NCBI GenBank assembly: GCA_002436765.1
Contig: DJNI01000026.1
Location: 1 to 33,553, forward strand
DNA: 33,553 nt
From: Clostridiales bacterium UBA6468
Lineage (GTDB): Bacteria > Bacillota > Clostridia > Oscillospirales > Oscillospiraceae
Direction of reading: 5' to 3'
Part shown: one piece after another, positions 15,697-23,745 of the stretch
How the letters are laid out: each line of letters starts with the position of its first letter
How positions within the stretch are numbered: position 1 is the first letter of the stretch
Notes under the pieces: model-generated
The model's input: only the letters and a program-made list of their open reading frames with translations
The model's database searches: none
Told to the model about the DNA's origin: nothing
Position numbers and translations under genes: made by a program

Positions 15697-16383
15697 TTAT
15701 AGTGTTTCCAGAAGCGCTTCCAGCCGGGCGAGGGATTCGATCTCATAGTCGGGGACGATCTCGGGGCGGGGGAGACGGTGTTCGGGATTGACCCACACCG
15801 TGGTGATGCCCGCGTTTTTCCCGCCCAGAATGTCGGAGGTCAGGCTGTCGCCAACCATGACGGCCCTCTTGGGGTCAAAGTCCGGGATACGGGCAAAGCA
15901 GGCGTCGAAAAATTCTTTCGCGGGCTTGTTGAAGCCCAGCTCCTGAGAGATGAAGACCGTCTCAAAGAAGCGGTACAGATTGGCGCTGGTCAGTCTGCCT
16001 GCCTGAACGGAGGCGGTGCCGTTGCTGGCGAGAAACAGACGGTATTTTTTGCTCAGGCTCGCCACCGCTTCCTCAGCGCCGGGGAGAAAATAGTGTCCGA
16101 TAGCGAGATTTTTTTCGTAGCTGCGAGTACACTGCACCGCGTCCGCCGATACGCCCAGCTCCCGAAGGAGCGCCGCGAACCGGCCGACCAGCACCTGCTC
16201 CCGGGTCAGCTTGCCCTGTTCCAGCTGCTCCCAGTGCCAGCGGTTGATTCTGTGGTACAATGCAAGAACTTCCTCGGTAGGCTCCACGCCGAATGCTGTG
16301 AGGGTCTTGCGCAGGGCGATGCGCTCTGCCTTGTGAAAGTCCAGAATGGTGTCGTCCAGGTCGAGAAAGAGAAATTCCATCAT
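15697..16383 (-). CDS. HAD hydrolase, YjjG-like nucleotidase
   Basis: The 228-residue protein has the HAD motifs in order: FLDLDDTILDF (nucleophile D8 and acid D10), LASNGTASVQAGRL with the motif II Ser/Thr region, Lys in GFNKPAKEFF, and VMVGDSLTSDILGGKNAG with paired acids. The layout matches the YjjG/YfnB group, which dephosphorylates pyrimidine and non-canonical nucleotides in the cytosol. It starts at 16383 and overlaps the rsmA stop codon by four bases (ATGA), so it is translated by coupling with rsmA. A second ATG follows immediately. Exact substrate is not shown by the sequence. Confidence 0.9.
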   Translation of the reverse strand: MMEFLFLDLDDTILDFHKAERIALRKTLTAFGVEPTEEVLALYHRINRWHWEQLEQGKLTREQVLVGRFAALLRELGVSADAVQCTRSYEKNLAIGHYFLPGAEEAVASLSKKYRLFLASNGTASVQAGRLTSANLYRFFETVFISQELGFNKPAKEFFDACFARIPDFDPKRAVMVGDSLTSDILGGKNAGITTVWVNPEHRLPRPEIVPDYEIESLARLEALLETL

Positions 16384-17255
16384 GGCCGCATTTCCCCCCT
16401 CCGGCGGACGATCTCGTTGGCAATCCGGGCAAATTCCGGGATGCCCAGCGTCTCGCCCCGCACGTTACTATCGAAGCCCGCCGCCGCGATCACCGCTTCC
16501 GCCCCCGCTTTTCCCAGCTCCGGGAAGCCGGAGGAAAGGCCGTTTGCTAGCTTCTTGCGCCGCATGGCAAAGCTGGCGCGGACGGCGCGGAAAAACACGC
16601 CTTCGTCGGCAATGTCCCAGGGGCGCGCCTGCCGGGTGCGCAGGGTGATCACCGCCGAGGTGACCTTCGGCTGGGGGAGGAAGCAGTGGGCGGGGACGTC
16701 GAACAGCAGCTCCGGCTGGGCGTAATACTGGCAGAACACGGTGAAGGCGCTGTAATCCGGGGTGCCGGGCTTCGCCGCGATGCGCTGGGCTACCTCCTTC
16801 TGCACCATGACGGTGACGGACTGGAAGCACTCCGCCTCCAGCAGCGCCGTGAGAATGGGGGAGGTGATGTAGTAGGGAAGATTGGCGCAGGCCATGGGGC
16901 GCAGGGTGCCGAACTTCTCCTTTACCAGAGCGGGGATGTCCTGCTTCAGCACGTCTCCCCAGAGAATTTCCAGATTGGGAAATTCCCCCACGGCGACGTC
17001 CAGAATGGGTTTTAATCGCTCGTCCACCTCCACAGCGCAGACCTTCCCGGCGCGCAGACACAGCTGCTGGGTCAGCGGACCGACGCCGGGGCCGATCTCC
17101 AGCACCCCCGCCGTTTCATCCACCCCGGCCTGTTCCGCGATGGACTGGGGCACCCAGGGGGCGATGAGGAAATTCTGCCCCTTGGCCTTGGAAAAGTGGA
17201 AGCCGTGGGCAGCCAGCATCGGCTTCATCACCTGAATATCGCATACGTCGATCAT
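16380..17255 (-). CDS. rsmA: 16S rRNA (adenine1518/1519-N6)-dimethyltransferase
   Basis: The 291-residue protein carries the KsgA/RsmA signatures: SKAKGQNFLI near residue 22, the S-adenosylmethionine motif VLEIGPGVGPLTQQL, the acidic VEVDERL, and the catalytic NLPYYITSPIL. It dimethylates two adjacent adenines at the 3' end of 16S rRNA during small-subunit assembly; loss gives kasugamycin resistance. The ATG at 17255 has AAAGGCGG ten bases upstream; an in-frame TTG at 17261 is too close to that site. It heads a two-gene unit with the HAD phosphatase. A predicted promoter overlaps an inverted repeat just upstream. Confidence 0.96.
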   Translation of the reverse strand: MIDVCDIQVMKPMLAAHGFHFSKAKGQNFLIAPWVPQSIAEQAGVDETAGVLEIGPGVGPLTQQLCLRAGKVCAVEVDERLKPILDVAVGEFPNLEILWGDVLKQDIPALVKEKFGTLRPMACANLPYYITSPILTALLEAECFQSVTVMVQKEVAQRIAAKPGTPDYSAFTVFCQYYAQPELLFDVPAHCFLPQPKVTSAVITLRTRQARPWDIADEGVFFRAVRASFAMRRKKLANGLSSGFPELGKAGAEAVIAAAGFDSNVRGETLGIPEFARIANEIVRRRGEMRP

Positions 17256-17263
17256 ACACAAAT

Positions 17264-17313
17264 AACCGCCTTTCCTATGCTGACATCATATCAGAAGAAA
17301 GGCGGTTTTGCAA
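17264..17313 (-). promoter_or_regulatory. rsmA promoter overlapping an inverted repeat
   Basis: On the minus strand TTGCAA (17308-17313), a 17-base spacer and TATGAT (17285-17290) with extended TG form a promoter. Arms AACCGCCTTTC (17264-17274 on plus) and GAAAGGCGGTT (17296-17306) are perfectly complementary. One arm lies in the spacer, the other contains the rsmA ribosome binding site. Confidence 0.55.
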
Positions 17314-17331
17314 CGGGGTTATTGTTTTGTA

Positions 17332-18390
17332 TCAGTCCAGAAAGTATATGGTACACACCCGGCGGCCAAACTGGATGCACTCGTCGTAGGTGGGGAAGTA
17401 AAGATCCATCCGGTCGCCCTTGATGTCGCCGCCGCAGTCCTCCGCCACGGAGATGCCGTAGACATACGCGCCGTCGTTGGAGACGATGAACATCCGGGTG
17501 CCGTAGGGGATGTAGCGGGGGTCTACCGCAACGGTGCCCTTGTGGACGGTGGTGCCGGTGTAGGTGGTCATGTCGCAGCCCGCGTCCGTGTGGGTGTAGG
17601 CCGTGGCGCGGATGGTGGCGGTGCCGGAATAGGTCAGCACCTCGCCGGTGGGCAGGGTGATGTAGCCGTCGGCGATCACCGGCATGGCATCGGGGTCGGA
17701 GGCTTCCGCTTCCGCACCGGTGCCCACGGCAATGACCTCCGCCACGGGCGCTCTCGTGACGGTCTCGCTGAGCACGGCCCGCTCGGCTTCTTCGCCGTTG
17801 ACGTAGAGCACATCGGCGGTGCACAGCAGCTCGCCGTCCGCGCCGGGAGTCAGCACCTCCTGGATGCCGGCGGGGATGGTGGCGTCATTGCAGTAAGTAA
17901 CGGCGTGGGGAACGGCGGCGGTGTAGGTCTCCCGGGTCTTGATGACGCTGTCCACCCGGAGAACCATGCCGTCGCTGGTCCGGGTTTGGGGAGCGTGGGA
18001 GAGTACGTCGTACTCCCCCACCTCCAGGTTCAGCCGGGACAGCAGCTCCCCTGCCGTCTCGCCAAAGGTGGTTACCGTCATTTCCTCTCCGTGGTAATCC
18101 ACCGTGACACGCTGGGAACGGCAGATGGTGATCTCCTCCACGCCCTCCCCGGTCTGTGTAGTGTAGGTATCGTATTGCTCTAAGGTCAGTCCCGCCTGAT
18201 CCAGCACCTCGGCGGGATCGGTGGCGAAGGTGGTGTAGGTCACGACCCGGTCGCCGTCGGTGATGATGTAGGTCCTGGCAAAGGCCGTCTGCCGTACCAG
18301 CGCCAGCGCCAGCAGTGCGGTCAGCAGCACGGCCGGAAGGCGAATTATTTTTTTAACGGTGCCGCTGCGTACCAAGGCGAACCCTCCCAT
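17332..18390 (-). CDS. Secreted G5/3D domain protein (YabE-like)
   Basis: The 352-residue protein has a basic start and hydrophobic signal segment (about 17-38) ending near AFA. Two DUF348 ubiquitin-like segments follow (about 40-150), then a G5 domain (about 155-230), and a C-terminal 3D domain with AVDPRYIPYGTRMFI and AEDCGGDIKGDRMDLYF, whose three Asp give the domain its name. The 3D domain is shared with Rpf/MltA-like enzymes that act on peptidoglycan, so it is probably an extracellular murein hydrolase. In Firmicutes yabE commonly lies near rsmA, as here. The start may be TTG at 18375, which has GGGAGGG six bases ahead; the ATG at 18390 has a weaker site. Confidence 0.92.
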   Translation of the reverse strand: MGGFALVRSGTVKKIIRLPAVLLTALLALALVRQTAFARTYIITDGDRVVTYTTFATDPAEVLDQAGLTLEQYDTYTTQTGEGVEEITICRSQRVTVDYHGEEMTVTTFGETAGELLSRLNLEVGEYDVLSHAPQTRTSDGMVLRVDSVIKTRETYTAAVPHAVTYCNDATIPAGIQEVLTPGADGELLCTADVLYVNGEEAERAVLSETVTRAPVAEVIAVGTGAEAEASDPDAMPVIADGYITLPTGEVLTYSGTATIRATAYTHTDAGCDMTTYTGTTVHKGTVAVDPRYIPYGTRMFIVSNDGAYVYGISVAEDCGGDIKGDRMDLYFPTYDECIQFGRRVCTIYFLD

Positions 18391-18468
18391 CCAAAGTGTC
18401 CCAAAAGCTTTTTATCAAAAGTTATCAAATAATTACAAACTGCGTATCCAAATGGTTTTGATGGAGAT

Positions 18469-18496
18469 ATTATAACAAATAAAACTAAAAAGTCAA
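18469..18496 (-). promoter_or_regulatory. Promoter of the G5/3D gene (predicted)
   Basis: On the minus strand TTGACT (18491-18496), a 16-base spacer and a perfect TATAAT (18469-18474) lie about 80 bases ahead of the start codon, the strongest match on this strand in the window. Confidence 0.75.
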
Positions 18497-18826
18497 GTAT
18501 TTCTTTAATTTTTCATTATTTCTACAACTTTTGACATTATTTTTGCGACTGCATTATGTCAACTATTATACAAGATATTGGTCGCATAAACGCATATTTT
18601 GCAACATCTTGTGTCAAATGGTTACACATGTTTACATAAGCTGTCGGATTATGTTACCTCTTGAACCTGCCGGTTGCGCCGGCGTTACCGGCGGTTTTGC
18701 CGGGGATTTGTGCGGCTTTTTCCCGGGACAACCACCGGAAACCCGTTTCCGGGCGGGCGCCGGACAGGGAGAAAGCGTCCGCCACCGATTTCTCCGATTT
18801 TTTCTTCCGCTTTCCCGCAGCGGGGA
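18497..18826. other. Intergenic region with abrupt AT-rich to GC-rich change
   Basis: No credible gene is present. The left part (to about 18660) is AT-rich and contains TTGACAT/ATGTCAA arms at 18531-18562 that place TTGACA on both strands, plus the imperfect palindrome GTTACACATGTTTAC near 18623-18637. The right part (18661-18826) is GC-rich with many CCGG-type short inverted repeats, including CCGGAAACCCGTTTCCGG around 18735-18752. Neither part matches a known RNA family that I recognise. Confidence 0.5.
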
Positions 18827-18855
18827 TTGACAATCGGGAGAAAATGTGCTAAATT
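18827..18855 (+). promoter_or_regulatory. thrS promoter (predicted)
   Basis: A perfect TTGACA (18827-18832), a 17-base spacer and TAAATT (18850-18855) precede the T-box leader; transcription should start near 18862. Confidence 0.75.
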
Positions 18856-18861
18856 GCAGGT

Positions 18862-19104
18862 GATAAAAGGCTGCGAGGAAGACATGCGGTTCGGTAAGAT
18901 GCCATAGAGAGAAGCCGGTTGGTGAAATGGCTTCGTACCCCTGCCGGAACCGATACCACTTCTGAGCCGCAGGTCGGAAATGGCCTGCCGGGTGCGCCCG
19001 TTACCGCGTCAATGAGTGGCGGCGTTTGGCCGCAACCAGGGTGGAACCGTGGAATACTTGCCGTATCCCACCCCTGATTTCGTTCAGGGGGTGGGTATTT
19101 TTTT
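18862..19104 (+). promoter_or_regulatory. T-box leader controlling thrS
   Basis: The leader of about 240 bases has the T-box sequence CAGGGTGGAACCGTGG at 19037-19052, which forms the antiterminator bulge that binds the uncharged tRNA 3' end, and then a terminator stem (arms about 19064-19077 and 19084-19097, one bulged G) followed by seven T (19098-19104). The upstream part is long and structured, as in Stem I; an ACC threonine codon in GATACCACTT near 18951-18960 is a candidate specifier. Low charged tRNA-Thr would therefore switch thrS on. The specifier assignment is inferred; the T-box call is clear. Confidence 0.92.
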
Positions 19105-19159
19105 ACCTTCCCCACACAATACAGGGCGGCCAAGACCCGCCGAAACGGAGGCATTTTTT

Positions 19160-20914
19160 ATGGAAAACGAATTCACCTTTGAAAACCCGGAGTATCGCAA
19201 GACCTACTGGCACACCTGCTCCCACATCATGGCGCAGGCCGTCAAGCGTCTGTGGCCGGAGGTGCAGCTGGCCATCGGCCCCGCCATTGACGAGGGCTGG
19301 TACTATGACTTTGACGCGCCCTTCACCTTCACCCCCGAGCATCTTGCCCAGATCGAGGCGGAGATGAAGAAGATCTGCAAGGAGCGTCTGCCCATCGTCC
19401 GCAGCGAGAAGCCCCGCGCCGAGGCCATTGCCTATATGCAGGAGCGTAACGAACCCTACAAGGTGGAGCTGATCAACGATCTGCCCGAGGACGCGGTCAT
19501 TTCCTTCTACACCCAGGGCGAGTTCACCGACCTGTGCGCCGGCCCCCACCTGGATCACACCGGCCGTGTCAAGCACAACGGCTTCAAGCTCCTCAATTCC
19601 TGCGGCGCTTACTGGCGGGGCGACAGCAGCCGGAAGATGCTCCAGAGGATCTACGGCATCGCCTTCCAGAGCAAGGAAGAGCTGGATACTTACCTGAAGC
19701 GCATCGAGGAGGCCAAGAAGCGTGACCACCGCCGCCTCGGCAGGGAGCTGGGACTGTTCATGCTCACCGACTACGGCCCCGGCTTCCCCTTCTTCCTGCC
19801 AAAGGGCATGGTGCTGCGCAACGCCCTGATCGACTACTGGCGGGAAGTCCACAAGCGCTATGGCTACGTGGAGGTCTCCACCCCAATGATCCTGAACCGC
19901 CAGCTGTGGGAGCAGTCCGGCCACTGGGATCACTACAAGAACAATATGTACACCACCGTCATCGACGGCGAGGATTACGCCATCAAGCCCATGAACTGCC
20001 CCGGCGGTATGCTGGTCTACGCCAGCGAGCCCCACTCCTACCGCGATCTGCCCCTGCGGGTGGGCGAGCTGGGACTGGTGCATCGCCATGAGCTGTCCGG
20101 CGCGCTCCACGGCCTGTTCCGCGTCCGGTGCTTTACCCAGGACGACGCCCACATTTTCATGACCCCGGAGCAGATGGAGAGCGAAATTCAGAACGTCGTC
20201 CGCCTGTTCGATGAGGTGTACAACGTGTTCGGCCTGAAATACACCGTTGAGCTGTCCACCATGCCGGAAGACCACATCGGCACCGTGGAGGAGTGGGAGG
20301 TCAATCAGGAGATCCTGAAAAAGGCCATCACCGGCATGGGCAAGGACTTCGTCATCAACGAGGGCGACGGCGCGTTCTACGGGCCGAAGCTGGACTTCCA
20401 CATTGAGGACTGCCTTGGCCGTACCTGGCAGTGCGGCACCATCCAGCTGGATTCCCAGCTGCCGGAGCGGTTCAACCTGGAGTACACCGGCGAGGACGGC
20501 CAGAAGCACCGTCCCGTGATGATCCACCGGGTGGTCTTCGGTTCCATCGAGCGGTTCATCGGCGTCATCACCGAGCATTTTGCCGGCGCCTTCCCTCTGT
20601 GGCTGACCCCCGTTCAGGTCAAGGTGCTGCCCGTCACCGACCGTGCCCATGAGTACGCCAAGGGTCTGACCCGGAAGCTGGTGGATGCGGGCATCCGCGC
20701 CGAGGGAGACTACCGCAGCGAGAAGCTGGGCTACAAGATCCGGGAAGCCCAAATGCAGAAGATCCCCTACATGCTGGTGGTTGGCGACCGGGATATGGAG
20801 AACGGCACCGTTTCCGTCCGTACCCGCAAGGGCGAGGATCTGGGCGCCATGACCATGGACGCTTTCCTGTCCAAGTGCCTGGCGGAGATCGCTTCCAAGA
20901 GCAAGGACATCTGA
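19160..20914 (+). CDS. thrS: Threonine-tRNA ligase (lacking the TGS domain)
   Basis: The 584-residue enzyme charges tRNA-Thr in the cytosol. It begins directly with the editing (tRNA SAD) domain, shown by HTCSHIMAQAV and LCAGPHLDHTG, then the class II catalytic core (about 185-470) with FPFFLPKGM, NCPGGMLVY, RVRCFTQDDAHIF, GAFYGPKLDFHI and motif 3 HRVVFGSIERFIG, and finally the anticodon-binding domain (PVQVKVLPVTDRAHEYA onward). The usual N-terminal TGS domain of about 60 residues is absent, making it shorter than the roughly 640-residue standard form. The ATG at 19160 has GGAGG upstream and sits 55 bases after the leader terminator. An amidohydrolase-type gene follows after one base. Confidence 0.96.
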   Translation: MENEFTFENPEYRKTYWHTCSHIMAQAVKRLWPEVQLAIGPAIDEGWYYDFDAPFTFTPEHLAQIEAEMKKICKERLPIVRSEKPRAEAIAYMQERNEPYKVELINDLPEDAVISFYTQGEFTDLCAGPHLDHTGRVKHNGFKLLNSCGAYWRGDSSRKMLQRIYGIAFQSKEELDTYLKRIEEAKKRDHRRLGRELGLFMLTDYGPGFPFFLPKGMVLRNALIDYWREVHKRYGYVEVSTPMILNRQLWEQSGHWDHYKNNMYTTVIDGEDYAIKPMNCPGGMLVYASEPHSYRDLPLRVGELGLVHRHELSGALHGLFRVRCFTQDDAHIFMTPEQMESEIQNVVRLFDEVYNVFGLKYTVELSTMPEDHIGTVEEWEVNQEILKKAITGMGKDFVINEGDGAFYGPKLDFHIEDCLGRTWQCGTIQLDSQLPERFNLEYTGEDGQKHRPVMIHRVVFGSIERFIGVITEHFAGAFPLWLTPVQVKVLPVTDRAHEYAKGLTRKLVDAGIRAEGDYRSEKLGYKIREAQMQKIPYMLVVGDRDMENGTVSVRTRKGEDLGAMTMDAFLSKCLAEIASKSKDI

Positions 20915-20915
20915 A

Positions 20916-21629
20916 ATGGTTCTGATCGGTGTGGTTTTTACGGGCGACCCCCGGCTGCGGCAGGTTTTCCGGGGCAACTACGGCAAGGCCGTGCGCCGGG
21001 GGGGCGGCGTCCCGGTGTTCCTGCCCTGGAAGCCGAAGCACGCGGCATTCTGGGCGAAGCATCTGGACGGCTTCCTGTTTACCGGCGGGGGCGACCCTGA
21101 CCCCAGATACTACGGTCAGGCCAGGAAACCGGAATGCGGCGCGCCCAATCCGGCGAGGGACGAATTTGAGCTGGCGCTGCTGAAAGCCGTCCTGGATACG
21201 GGTAAGCCGGTTCTCGGCATCTGCCGGGGTGAGCAGATACTCAACGTGGCGCTGGGCGGGACGCTGATCCAGGACATCCCCAGCCAGCGACCCGAAGCCG
21301 CCGGGGAAAACCACCGGGACAATGCCCACCGTTACGCCCCCGATCATCCCGCCCGGGTGCTTCCCGGCACGCTCCTGCACCGTCTCGTGGGCTGCGACGA
21401 GCTGCTGACCAACAGCGTCCACCATCAGGCGGTGGACACCCCCGCGCCGGGAATGCGGGTCTGCGCCCTCAGCCCCGCGGGAATCGTGGAGGGCATTGAA
21501 GCTGCGGACGGGCGTTTCCTTCTGGGCTTGCAGTGGCACCCGGAGGCCGTGGCTGCCGTGGAGGAACGGATGCAGCGCCCCTTTACCGCGCTGGTGCAGG
21601 CAAGCAAGGAGCACAAAAAACAACATTAA
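20916..21629 (+). CDS. Gamma-glutamyl-gamma-aminobutyrate hydrolase family protein (peptidase C26)
   Basis: The 237-residue protein has the class I glutamine amidotransferase-like triad: nucleophile Cys103 in GICRGEQ, and His208 with Glu210 in QWHPEA. FTGGGDPDPRYYG near residue 55 and NSVHHQAV are typical of the PuuD-like C26 group, which hydrolyses gamma-glutamyl amide bonds such as gamma-glutamyl-GABA. The substrate here is not known; no putrescine pathway genes are adjacent. It starts one base after the thrS stop, so it is probably co-transcribed with thrS and thus under T-box control, which is an unusual link. Confidence 0.9.
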   Translation: MVLIGVVFTGDPRLRQVFRGNYGKAVRRGGGVPVFLPWKPKHAAFWAKHLDGFLFTGGGDPDPRYYGQARKPECGAPNPARDEFELALLKAVLDTGKPVLGICRGEQILNVALGGTLIQDIPSQRPEAAGENHRDNAHRYAPDHPARVLPGTLLHRLVGCDELLTNSVHHQAVDTPAPGMRVCALSPAGIVEGIEAADGRFLLGLQWHPEAVAAVEERMQRPFTALVQASKEHKKQH

Positions 21630-21647
21630 GATTTCCTGAATTTGCAG

Positions 21648-21678
21648 GCCGCCCCCGTCGGGGCGGCTTGTTTTCTTT
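21648..21678 (+). terminator. Rho-independent terminator after the C26 hydrolase gene
   Basis: An 8-base-pair stem (GCCGCCCC / GGGGCGGC, loop CGTC) is followed by TTGTTTTCTTT. It ends the thrS transcription unit. Confidence 0.85.
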
Positions 21679-21778
21679 GGGAGAATGTGGTAAACTACGG
21701 GGTAGAATTCGGCGCAGCGCTGCTGAGCGAAAAAGCGGCATTGGCCGTGACACTATTCTTTATCTGGAGTTATCCCAA

Positions 21779-22570
21779 ATGAAAGCCTTTTTTCATCTTC
21801 TCGGCGCGGGACGGATTGCGGCGCTGATTTGCTGCGGCGTTCTGGCCGTGGCGGCGCTGTTCCTCAAATTCGCCGTCCCCGGCTACAGCTTTTCCGCGCT
21901 GGTGTGCCTGTGTCTGATCGGCATTATCCTGTTTTACGCCCTGTTCCCCCTTGTGGGGCTGAAATTCCCTGCCTTTACGAAAGTCGTGCAGACCGCCGTC
22001 ACCGTGATTCTCGCGGTGGGGGTGCTGGTGATCGGCATTACGGAGGGCATCATCATCCATGCCAGCTTCGGAAACCCGGAGGAGCCGGTGGATTACGTGG
22101 TGGTTCTGGGGGCCAAGGTGAACCGGGACGGCCCGTCGGTTTCCTTGTGGGACCGGATCTGCGCCGCCTACACCTATCTGGACGAGCATCCCAACGTGAC
22201 CGCCGTGCTTTCCGGCGGCCAGGGTACCGACGAGCCGATCACCGAGGCGGAGTGCATGTACCGGGAGCTGGTGAATCTGGGCATCGACCCTCAGCGCCTT
22301 TGGGTGGAGGAGAACGCCACCTCCACCTGGGAAAACCTGAACTTCTCCCTTGACCTCATTGAGGAAAAAACCGGTGAGCGTCCTCGGAAGCTGGGAGTGC
22401 TGTCCAGCGAGTACCACCTGTACCGCGCCAGCCGGTTTGCCAAGGCGTGCGGCGTGGAATTCGTGGGGATTCCCGCGAGAACATCCCGTTTATCCCAGAA
22501 GATCAACCATTTCATGCGGGAAGTGGCTGGTGTCTGGCACTATATTTTACTGGGAGGAAATTATGATTAA
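21779..22570 (+). CDS. YdcF/SanA-like DUF218 membrane protein
   Basis: The 263-residue protein has three N-terminal membrane segments (about 12-32, 37-58, 68-93) followed by a DUF218 domain (about 105-255) with DYVVVLGAKVNRDGPSVSL, AVLSGGQGTDEPITEAE, ENATSTWENLNFS and SSEYHLYRASRFAKACG. DUF218 proteins (YdcF, SanA, ElyC) are tied to envelope integrity and lipid carrier handling, but the reaction is unsettled. The domain probably faces outward or lies at the membrane. The ATG at 21779 has GGAG nine bases ahead. Its last eight bases overlap the start of the M42 peptidase gene, so the two are translationally linked. Confidence 0.9.
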   Translation: MKAFFHLLGAGRIAALICCGVLAVAALFLKFAVPGYSFSALVCLCLIGIILFYALFPLVGLKFPAFTKVVQTAVTVILAVGVLVIGITEGIIIHASFGNPEEPVDYVVVLGAKVNRDGPSVSLWDRICAAYTYLDEHPNVTAVLSGGQGTDEPITEAECMYRELVNLGIDPQRLWVEENATSTWENLNFSLDLIEEKTGERPRKLGVLSSEYHLYRASRFAKACGVEFVGIPARTSRLSQKINHFMREVAGVWHYILLGGNYD

Positions 22571-23603
22571 CGAAACATATGCGGATTACGCCTGGGAGCA
22601 GACCGCTGCGCTGCTGGCCATCGACTCTCCCTCCGGCTTTACCCGCCGGGCGGCCGAATGGGTGAAGACGGCCTTTGAAGCCCTGGGCTTCCCGGCGCGA
22701 ATCACCACCAAGGGCGGCGTCCTGGCCGATCTGGGGGGCGAAAATGCCGACGACGGCCTGTTTCTGGAAGCCCACACCGACACCCTGGGCGCGATGGTCG
22801 CCCAGATCAAGGGCAACGGTCGTCTTCGTCTGGCGGCGGTGGGCGGCATGGAGCCGAACAACGCCGAAGCGGAAAACGTGCGCATTTACACCCGCTGCGG
22901 CAAGGTCTACGACGGCACCTGCCAGCTGTGCAACGCCTCCGTTCACGTCAACGGAGAGTACGGCTCCGCCAAGCGCAGCTATGACACCGTGGAGGTCGTG
23001 CCGGACGAGGACGTCTCCACCGCCGAGGATACCCGGAAGCTGGGCATTGAGGTGGGGGACTTTGTCTGCTTCGACCCCCGCACCCGCCGCACGGCCTCCG
23101 GTTACCTTAAAAGCCGCTTTCTGGACGACAAGCTCAGCGTGGGCATTCTGCTGGGCTTTGCGAAATATCTGGCCGACAACCACATCACCCTGCCCCGGAG
23201 AACCTACGTCCACGTGACGGTATACGAGGAAGTCGGCCACGGCGGCGCTGCTTCCGTTCCCGCCGGGGTGACGGAAGCCATTTCCGTGGACATGGGCTGC
23301 GTGGGCGAGGGCCTGAGCTGCACCGAGCGGCAGGTTTCCATCTGTGCCAAGGATTCCGTGGGACCATACAGCTACGAGGTGGTGGGCAAGCTCATTGACG
23401 CCGCGAAGAAAACCGGCGCGGACTACGCCGTGGACATCTACCCCCACTATGGCTCCGACGTGGACGTGACCCTGCGGGCGGGCTTCGACATCCGTCACGG
23501 CCTGATCGGCGCGGGCGTCTACGCCAGCCACGGCTACGAGCGCAGCCATATCGACGGCGTGTACAATACCCTCAAGGTGCTCTGCGGATATCTGGACGTG
23601 TAA
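22563..23603 (+). CDS. M42 family metallopeptidase (aminopeptidase)
   Basis: The 346-residue protein has the M42 metal ligands in order: H71 and D73 in EAHTDTLGAM, D in SRFLDDKLS, the catalytic EE in YEEVGHGG, D in SVDMGCVG and the late His in SHGYERSH. M42 enzymes are cytosolic, often dodecameric aminopeptidases (PepA, FrvX types) that trim peptides. An extra Cys-containing stretch (CGKVYDGTCQLCNASVHV) lies between the first two ligands. The ATG at 22563 lies inside the last codons of the upstream gene, and its GGGAGG site is within that gene. Substrate preference (Glu/Asp or general) cannot be read from sequence. Confidence 0.93.
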   Translation: MINETYADYAWEQTAALLAIDSPSGFTRRAAEWVKTAFEALGFPARITTKGGVLADLGGENADDGLFLEAHTDTLGAMVAQIKGNGRLRLAAVGGMEPNNAEAENVRIYTRCGKVYDGTCQLCNASVHVNGEYGSAKRSYDTVEVVPDEDVSTAEDTRKLGIEVGDFVCFDPRTRRTASGYLKSRFLDDKLSVGILLGFAKYLADNHITLPRRTYVHVTVYEEVGHGGAASVPAGVTEAISVDMGCVGEGLSCTERQVSICAKDSVGPYSYEVVGKLIDAAKKTGADYAVDIYPHYGSDVDVTLRAGFDIRHGLIGAGVYASHGYERSHIDGVYNTLKVLCGYLDV

Positions 23604-23621
23604 ACGGGCAAGAAATTTCGT

Positions 23622-23657
23622 GGGACAGGCCAAGGCGGCCTGTCCCCGCTGCTTTTT
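23622..23657 (+). terminator. Rho-independent terminator after the M42 gene
   Basis: A 10-base-pair stem (GGGACAGGCC / GGCCTGTCCC, loop AAGGC) is followed by CGCTGCTTTTT. It separates the peptidase unit from the TerB operon. Confidence 0.8.
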
Positions 23658-23678
23658 GGGAAAATATCGTCTGCACGC

Positions 23679-23707
23679 TTGACTGCGCGGGGCAAATATT
23701 GTATGAT
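23679..23707 (+). promoter_or_regulatory. Promoter of the TerB/BrxD/helicase operon (predicted)
   Basis: TTGACT (23679-23684), a 17-base spacer and TATGAT (23702-23707) each match consensus at five of six positions. The start of transcription should fall near 23714, about 30 bases before the ACG start codon. Confidence 0.8.
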
Positions 23708-23729
23708 AATATCAAACATATGGACGAAA

Positions 23730-23745
23730 GGGGAGAAACGCTACG
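23730..23745 (+). promoter_or_regulatory. Ribosome binding site that supports an ACG start codon
   Basis: GGGGAG (23730-23735) lies seven bases before ACG at 23743-23745. In this frame no ATG, GTG or TTG occurs between the upstream stop codons (23704-23709) and the ATG at 23884, yet the intervening codons read as well-formed protein, including KKATEWFYINVFRDEA. The only ATG near the ribosome binding site (23719) is out of frame and opens just a 13-codon reading frame. Confidence 0.6.

Noticed and set aside
18531..18830. A 99-codon open frame in the gap before thrS
   Set aside because: No ribosome binding site, it spans the composition change, and it overlaps the thrS promoter. No protein-like pattern.
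19103..20977. A 624-codon open frame antisense to thrS
   Set aside because: thrS motifs are complete on the plus strand; the antisense product is His/Gly/Val-rich filler typical of shadow frames in GC-rich genes.
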